Below, in pieces: positions 62,263 through 64,000 of a DNA stretch of 64,000 nucleotides (position 1 is its first letter; every line of letters starts with the position of its first letter). The stretch is from Pandoraea apista. Lineage in GTDB: Bacteria; Pseudomonadota; Gammaproteobacteria; Burkholderiales; Burkholderiaceae. The notes beneath the pieces are model-generated. The model was given only the letters and a program-made list of their open reading frames with translations, did not search any database and was not told where the DNA came from. Location of the stretch: contig NZ_CP013481.2 of the NCBI RefSeq assembly GCF_001465595.2, positions 2,604,001 through 2,668,000 of the forward strand. Reading direction: 5' to 3'. The position numbers and the translations under genes are program-made.

Positions 62263-64000
62263 ATGACTAACGCAGCACACGACGGCGCCTACGTGGTGCC
62301 GTTTGAGCATCTGCGCATGACCGACGTTGAGTCGGTCGGCGGCAAGAATGCATCGCTTGGCGAAATGATCAGCCAACTGGCCAGCGCCGGCGTGCGCGTG
62401 CCGGGTGGTTTCGCCACGACGGCTTTCGCATTTCGCGAGTTCCTCCAGCACAACAATCTGACCGAGCGCGTTGCCAAGCGTCTCGAGGGTCTGGACGTGG
62501 ATAACGTCAAGGCGCTCGCGCAGGCCGGTGCCGAAATCCGTCAATGGATCGTCGACGCACCGCTCCAGCCGCAACTTGAGAAGGACATCCGCGAGCAGTT
62601 CGCGCGCATCACGGCCGACCAGCCGGATGCCTCGTTTGCCGTGCGCTCGTCGGCAACTGCCGAAGATCTGCCGGACGCCTCGTTTGCCGGTCAGCAGGAA
62701 AGCTATCTGAACGTTGTCGGCATCGAAGACGTGCTGGATCGTATGAAACACGTGTTCGCGTCGCTGTACAACGACCGTGCCATCTCGTACCGCGTTCACA
62801 AGGGCTTCACCCACGCTGAAGTGGCACTGTCGGCCGGCGTGCAACGCATGGTCCGCTCGGACTGCGGTGCGTCGGGCGTGATGTTCACGATCGACACGGA
62901 GTCGGGTTTTCAGGACGTCGTCTTCATCACGGCCAGCTACGGCCTGGGCGAGACGGTCGTGCAAGGCGCGGTGAATCCGGACGAGTTCTACGTCTTCAAG
63001 CCCACGCTCAAGGCTGGCAAGTACCCGGTCATTCGCCGCACGCTCGGCTCGAAGCTCCTCAAGATGGAGTTCACGCAACCGGGCGAACCGGGTCGCGTGA
63101 AGACCATCGACGTGCCGATGGAACTGCGTAACCGGTACTCGATCACCGACGACGATTGCGTGGAACTGGCCAAGTTCGCGCTGATCATCGAAAAACACTA
63201 CGGTCGTCCGATGGACATCGAGTGGGGTAAGGACGGCAAGGACGGCAAGATTTACATCCTGCAGGCCCGTCCGGAAACGGTGAAGAGCCAGGCGGCGGGC
63301 AAGGTCGAGCAACGTTTCAAGCTCAAGGGCGACGCCCCTGTGCTGGCGACGGGCCGTGCTATCGGTCAGAAGATCGGTGCAGGTCCGGTGCGCGTGATCA
63401 TGGACCCGAGCGAGATGGAGCGTGTGCAGCCGGGCGACGTGCTGGTGGCAGACATGACCGATCCGAACTGGGAGCCGGTCATGAAGCGTGCTTCGGCTAT
63501 CGTGACCAACCGTGGCGGCCGCACGTGCCACGCGGCGATCATCGCGCGTGAGCTGGGGGTGCCGGCGGTGGTGGGGTGTGGCGACGCGACCGATGTGCTC
63601 AAGGATGGCGCGCTCGTGACGGTGTCCTGCGCCGAGGGCGACGAAGGCAAGATTTATGACGGTCTGCTCGAGACCGAAATCACCGAGATTCAGCGCGGCG
63701 AAATGCCGAAGATCCCGGTGAAGATCATGATGAACGTGGGCAACCCGCAACTCGCCTTCGACTTCGCGCAACTGCCGAACGAAGGTGTGGGGCTGGCACG
63801 CCTGGAATTCATCATCAATAACAACATCGGCGTGCACCCGCGCGCGATTCTCGAGTACCCGAACATCGACGCCGACCTGAAGAAGGCAGTCGAGTCGGTG
63901 GCGCGCGGTCATGCATCGCCGCGTGCGTTCTACGTCGACAAGCTGGCCGAGGGCATCGCCACGATCGCTGCCGCCTTCTATCCGAAGAGCGTGATCGTGC
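62263..64000 (+). CDS. ppsA: Phosphoenolpyruvate synthase, N-terminal part (3' end outside window)
   Basis: 579 codons are present of an expected ~790-800. The ATP-grasp domain ([40 protein letters not shown] in the DNA) is followed by the phosphohistidine domain with catalytic His423 in [18 protein letters not shown] and the regulatory Thr immediately before it. The frame runs off the window inside the PEP/pyruvate-binding barrel. It makes PEP from pyruvate for gluconeogenesis, which links it functionally with aceA and aceB. It is controlled by PpsR from the divergent gene. Confidence 0.96.
   Translation, partial: MTNAAHDGAYVVPFEHLRMTDVESVGGKNASLGEMISQLASAGVRVPGGFATTAFAFREFLQHNNLTERVAKRLEGLDVDNVKALAQAGAEIRQWIVDAPLQPQLEKDIREQFARITADQPDASFAVRSSATAEDLPDASFAGQQESYLNVVGIEDVLDRMKHVFASLYNDRAISYRVHKGFTHAEVALSAGVQRMVRSDCGASGVMFTIDTESGFQDVVFITASYGLGETVVQGAVNPDEFYVFKPTLKAGKYPVIRRTLGSKLLKMEFTQPGEPGRVKTIDVPMELRNRYSITDDDCVELAKFALIIEKHYGRPMDIEWGKDGKDGKIYILQARPETVKSQAAGKVEQRFKLKGDAPVLATGRAIGQKIGAGPVRVIMDPSEMERVQPGDVLVADMTDPNWEPVMKRASAIVTNRGGRTCHAAIIARELGVPAVVGCGDATDVLKDGALVTVSCAEGDEGKIYDGLLETEITEIQRGEMPKIPVKIMMNVGNPQLAFDFAQLPNEGVGLARLEFIINNNIGVHPRAILEYPNIDADLKKAVESVARGHASPRAFYVDKLAEGIATIAAAFYPKSVIV

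Overview
The window is chromosomal core sequence from a GC-rich betaproteobacterium of the Burkholderiaceae. Gene order and protein sequences suggest Pandoraea or a close relative. The evidence is the long rpsB-tsf-pyrH-frr-uppS-cdsA-dxr-rseP-bamA-skp-lpxD-fabZ-lpxA-lpxB-rnhB run, the smc-zipA-ligA run, the dapC-dapD-yffB-dapE-prmB run, and separate aceA and aceB loci. I saw no rRNA or tRNA genes, insertion sequences, prophage genes or CRISPR arrays. The genus is inferred from sequence feel; no database search was run.

Positions 1-13400 are a mixed regulatory and metabolic region. It holds the end of a LytTR regulator, an AraC-type regulator, a gamma-glutamylcyclotransferase-like protein and an EamA transporter. 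These are followed by isocitrate lyase (aceA), a universal stress protein, a LysR regulator divergent from a type II haloacid dehalogenase, malate synthase (aceB), a proline iminopeptidase and an RhlE-like RNA helicase with a long leader. aceA and aceB make up the glyoxylate shunt and share a CTTATAYAA element upstream. The dehalogenase could feed glycolate/glyoxylate into it.

Positions 13400-31600 hold tsaB-rimI-udg-DUF1853, thiD and lplT on the minus strand, alr-radA, an ABC-F ATPase (yheS), cardiolipin synthase, and the lysine/diaminopimelate cluster (dapC, dapD, yffB, dapE) with prmB. A second EamA transporter is divergent from dapC.

Positions 31600-45000 hold smc-zipA-ligA-def for chromosome and cell-division functions, then on the minus strand map-glnD-rluB. 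RluB carries six tandem 33-residue Arg/Asp-rich repeats.

Positions 45000-61080 are one long plus-strand superoperon. It makes translation factors (S2, EF-Ts, RRF), UMP kinase, isoprenoid and phospholipid precursors (UppS, CdsA, Dxr), outer-membrane assembly machinery (RseP, BamA, Skp) and lipid A (LpxD, FabZ, LpxA, LpxB), and ends with RNase HII and a SpoU-type RNA methyltransferase. The window closes with ppsR divergent from a truncated ppsA.

No clearly new multi-gene system is visible. The best leads are small: a decayed queF-like fragment, tandem TGTCGACA palindromes before the stress-protein gene, an 11-bp inverted repeat bracketing the ppsA leader, long structured leaders before rhlE and rpsB, a composite terminator inside the dap cluster, and the RluB repeat tract.
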